A stretch of 13,060 bases of DNA, from assembly GCA_002395225.1 (NCBI GenBank), contig DGWH01000016.1:1-13060 (forward strand). Direction: 5' to 3'. The notes below the pieces were generated by a model, which worked only from the letters and a program-made list of their open reading frames with translations, was not told where the DNA came from and searched no databases. Positions 11,769 through 13,060 of this stretch are shown here, piece by piece. Made by a program: the position numbers and the translations under genes. The stretch is from Christensenella sp. UBA4263. Its GTDB lineage: Bacteria; Bacillota; Clostridia; Christensenellales; Aristaeellaceae. Position 1 is the first letter of the stretch, and each line of letters starts with the position of its first letter.

Positions 11769-13060
11769 TCAGTCTTCGATCTTGGTAAACTCGTACGTCT
11801 CCCCGTGGGTTTCCACAAAGACCGTCCGGATCACCTGATCATCTCTCGGCTTGTCATTAGCATCCGTGGGAACGGAAGCGATGACATCCAGGGTATCAAA
11901 CCCGCCCAGCGTCATGCCGAATGCCGCATACTGACCGTTCAGCGCAGGCGTATCCGCATGCATGATAAAGAACTGGCTGCCGGCAGAATCAAATTCAGTG
12001 GATCTTGCCATGGAAATCACACCGCGGGTATGCTCAAGCGTATTCTCCACACCGTTCTGCGAAAACTCGCCCTTAATGGTATAGGCAGGTCCGCCCGTTC
12101 CATCTCCGTTTGGATCGCCACCCTGGATCATAAAGCCCGGGATAACGCGATGGAAGGTCAGTCCGTCATAGAAGTTATGACCGGCCAGATCCACAAAGTT
12201 TGCCACCGTCTCCGGTGCAATGGCCGGGTACAGTTCACCGTAGATAATGGAGCCATCCTTCATCACAATGGTAAAGATGGGCAGTGCGGATTCCACTTTC
12301 TGTGCTTCTGCCTTTTTGGTGCTGTTGTCCGTTCCGCGGGCCGTCTCCTCATCCGTCTCGGTCAGCTGATCTGCCGGCACATAGCCCGTAAAGTCGGTTC
12401 CCAGAACGTTGACAAACGCATATTCCTTCTCGTTTACGGTAATCCGCCCGAGAATTTCCACTGCCGCGTCCTTTTCCACGCTGGCAACGGTCTCACCCTC
12501 CGGCTTGTCCAGCACATTTACGTCGCCGGACAGCAGGGCAAAGGCTTTCAGCTCGCTCATAACCGCGCCGGTGTAGACATGGTAGAGAACCGTCAGGTCC
12601 TTCATTTCGACCTTGCCATCCGTGATAATCTGTTCAAGGAGCGCGTTGTATGCCTCATCTTTACGGGTCGCCAGCAGGTTTTCCTTTTCGGTCTCGGCAA
12701 AATCCTCAAATTTGGCCTCACCCGGCTCGAGATCGCGGTCATACAGGAAGATGAAGCAGCCATAATCGGTCTCCACAACACCGGAAACATCGCCGGGCTT
12801 TTCAAGCGCCATGGCCGCCTTGACAAACTCTTCGCTGTAGTATTCGCTTCCGGCAGCGACCGGATAACCCCTGTTCATTTCCTCCTCAGAGGAGCTGTCC
12901 TCATTAAAGGCTTTCATCGCCTCATCAAAGGTCATGGCCTTCTCGGTAATCTGACGGAGTGCGTTTGCCGCACGATCGGCACTCTTTTCTGCCGGCTCCG
13001 TGTCAGCCGCCGTCTCCGCCGGCGCTTCCTCCGTATCGGCCTTGGTCTCATCCGCTGCGG
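11769..13060 (-). CDS. Parvulin-SH3-cyclophilin multidomain peptidyl-prolyl isomerase, 3' part
   Basis: The frame is open to the right edge, so the N terminus is missing; about 430 codons are visible. After an Ala/Glu/Thr-rich linker, visible residues ~20-110 look like the end of a parvulin/SurA-type rotamase (TFDEAMKAFNED near 43-54, then SGVVETDYGCFIF near 92-104). Residues ~180-237 resemble a bacterial SH3 domain (NVLDKPEGETVASV to TGYVPADQL). Residues ~260-420 are a cyclophilin: FHRVIPGFMIQGGDP (302-316) with catalytic Arg304, Phe309 and Gln312, then GVISMAR, SAGSQFFI and LNGQYAAFG (373-381). The cyclosporin-binding tryptophan position is not Trp, as in many bacterial cyclophilins. Such proteins usually act outside the membrane as foldases; a signal peptide or lipobox would be beyond the window. 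A terminator follows 13 bases after the stop. Confidence 0.88.
   Translation of the reverse strand, partial: AADETKADTEEAPAETAADTEPAEKSADRAANALRQITEKAMTFDEAMKAFNEDSSSEEEMNRGYPVAAGSEYYSEEFVKAAMALEKPGDVSGVVETDYGCFIFLYDRDLEPGEAKFEDFAETEKENLLATRKDEAYNALLEQIITDGKVEMKDLTVLYHVYTGAVMSELKAFALLSGDVNVLDKPEGETVASVEKDAAVEILGRITVNEKEYAFVNVLGTDFTGYVPADQLTETDEETARGTDNSTKKAEAQKVESALPIFTIVMKDGSIIYGELYPAIAPETVANFVDLAGHNFYDGLTFHRVIPGFMIQGGDPNGDGTGGPAYTIKGEFSQNGVENTLEHTRGVISMARSTEFDSAGSQFFIMHADTPALNGQYAAFGMTLGGFDTLDVIASVPTDANDKPRDDQVIRTVFVETHGETYEFTKIED

Overview
The window looks like a chromosomal segment from a gut-type, low-complexity-envelope Bacillota (Clostridia-like) bacterium. Reasons: an RNase J rather than RNase E, strong AGGAGG-type ribosome binding sites, GTG starts, a three-gene MacB/FtsX-type ABC exporter whose adaptor lacks a long TolC-reaching hairpin, phi13-type phage tail genes, and an AAA-ATPase-like/PD-(D/E)XK gene of the kind that is very common in gut Clostridia. 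No rRNA, tRNA, CRISPR array or transposase was seen.

Left block, 1-6854, GC-rich housekeeping genes. On the minus strand RNase J (102-2204) is followed one base later by the start of an RlmI-like rRNA methyltransferase that runs off the left edge. Divergent from it on the plus strand is an exporter operon: ATPase (2708-3409), FtsX-type permease (3403-5721), secreted/anchored adaptor (5826-6854). The ATPase and adaptor genes each carry a copy of the same roughly 85-base leader (2614-2700 and 5735-5818): a 7-bp hairpin at one end, the Shine-Dalgarno sequence at the other. A long bidirectional terminator (6918-6963) closes the block.

Middle block, 6983 to about 11700, is AT-richer accessory DNA. 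It holds an orphan AbiEi-like antitoxin (DUF6088; no toxin gene beside it) with a good promoter and repeated putative operator, then a stretch of decayed DNA, then an ATPase/nuclease gene that has been cut in two. Its N-terminal 298 codons lie at 10575-11468 and its C-terminal part at 8168-8876. The 1698 bases between them hold a piece of a phage tail operon (5'-truncated major tail protein, then a G-like tail assembly chaperone with a textbook -1 frameshift site and GT extension) and, facing the other way, a complete RelB/DinJ-YoeB toxin-antitoxin module with its own promoter and terminator. Rejoining the two gene pieces and correcting two one-base deletions gives an uninterrupted frame of 534 codons.

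Right block, 11719-13060: a strong terminator and the 3' part of a minus-strand gene for a large peptidyl-prolyl isomerase that joins a parvulin-like region, an SH3-like region and a cyclophilin domain. It runs off the right edge.
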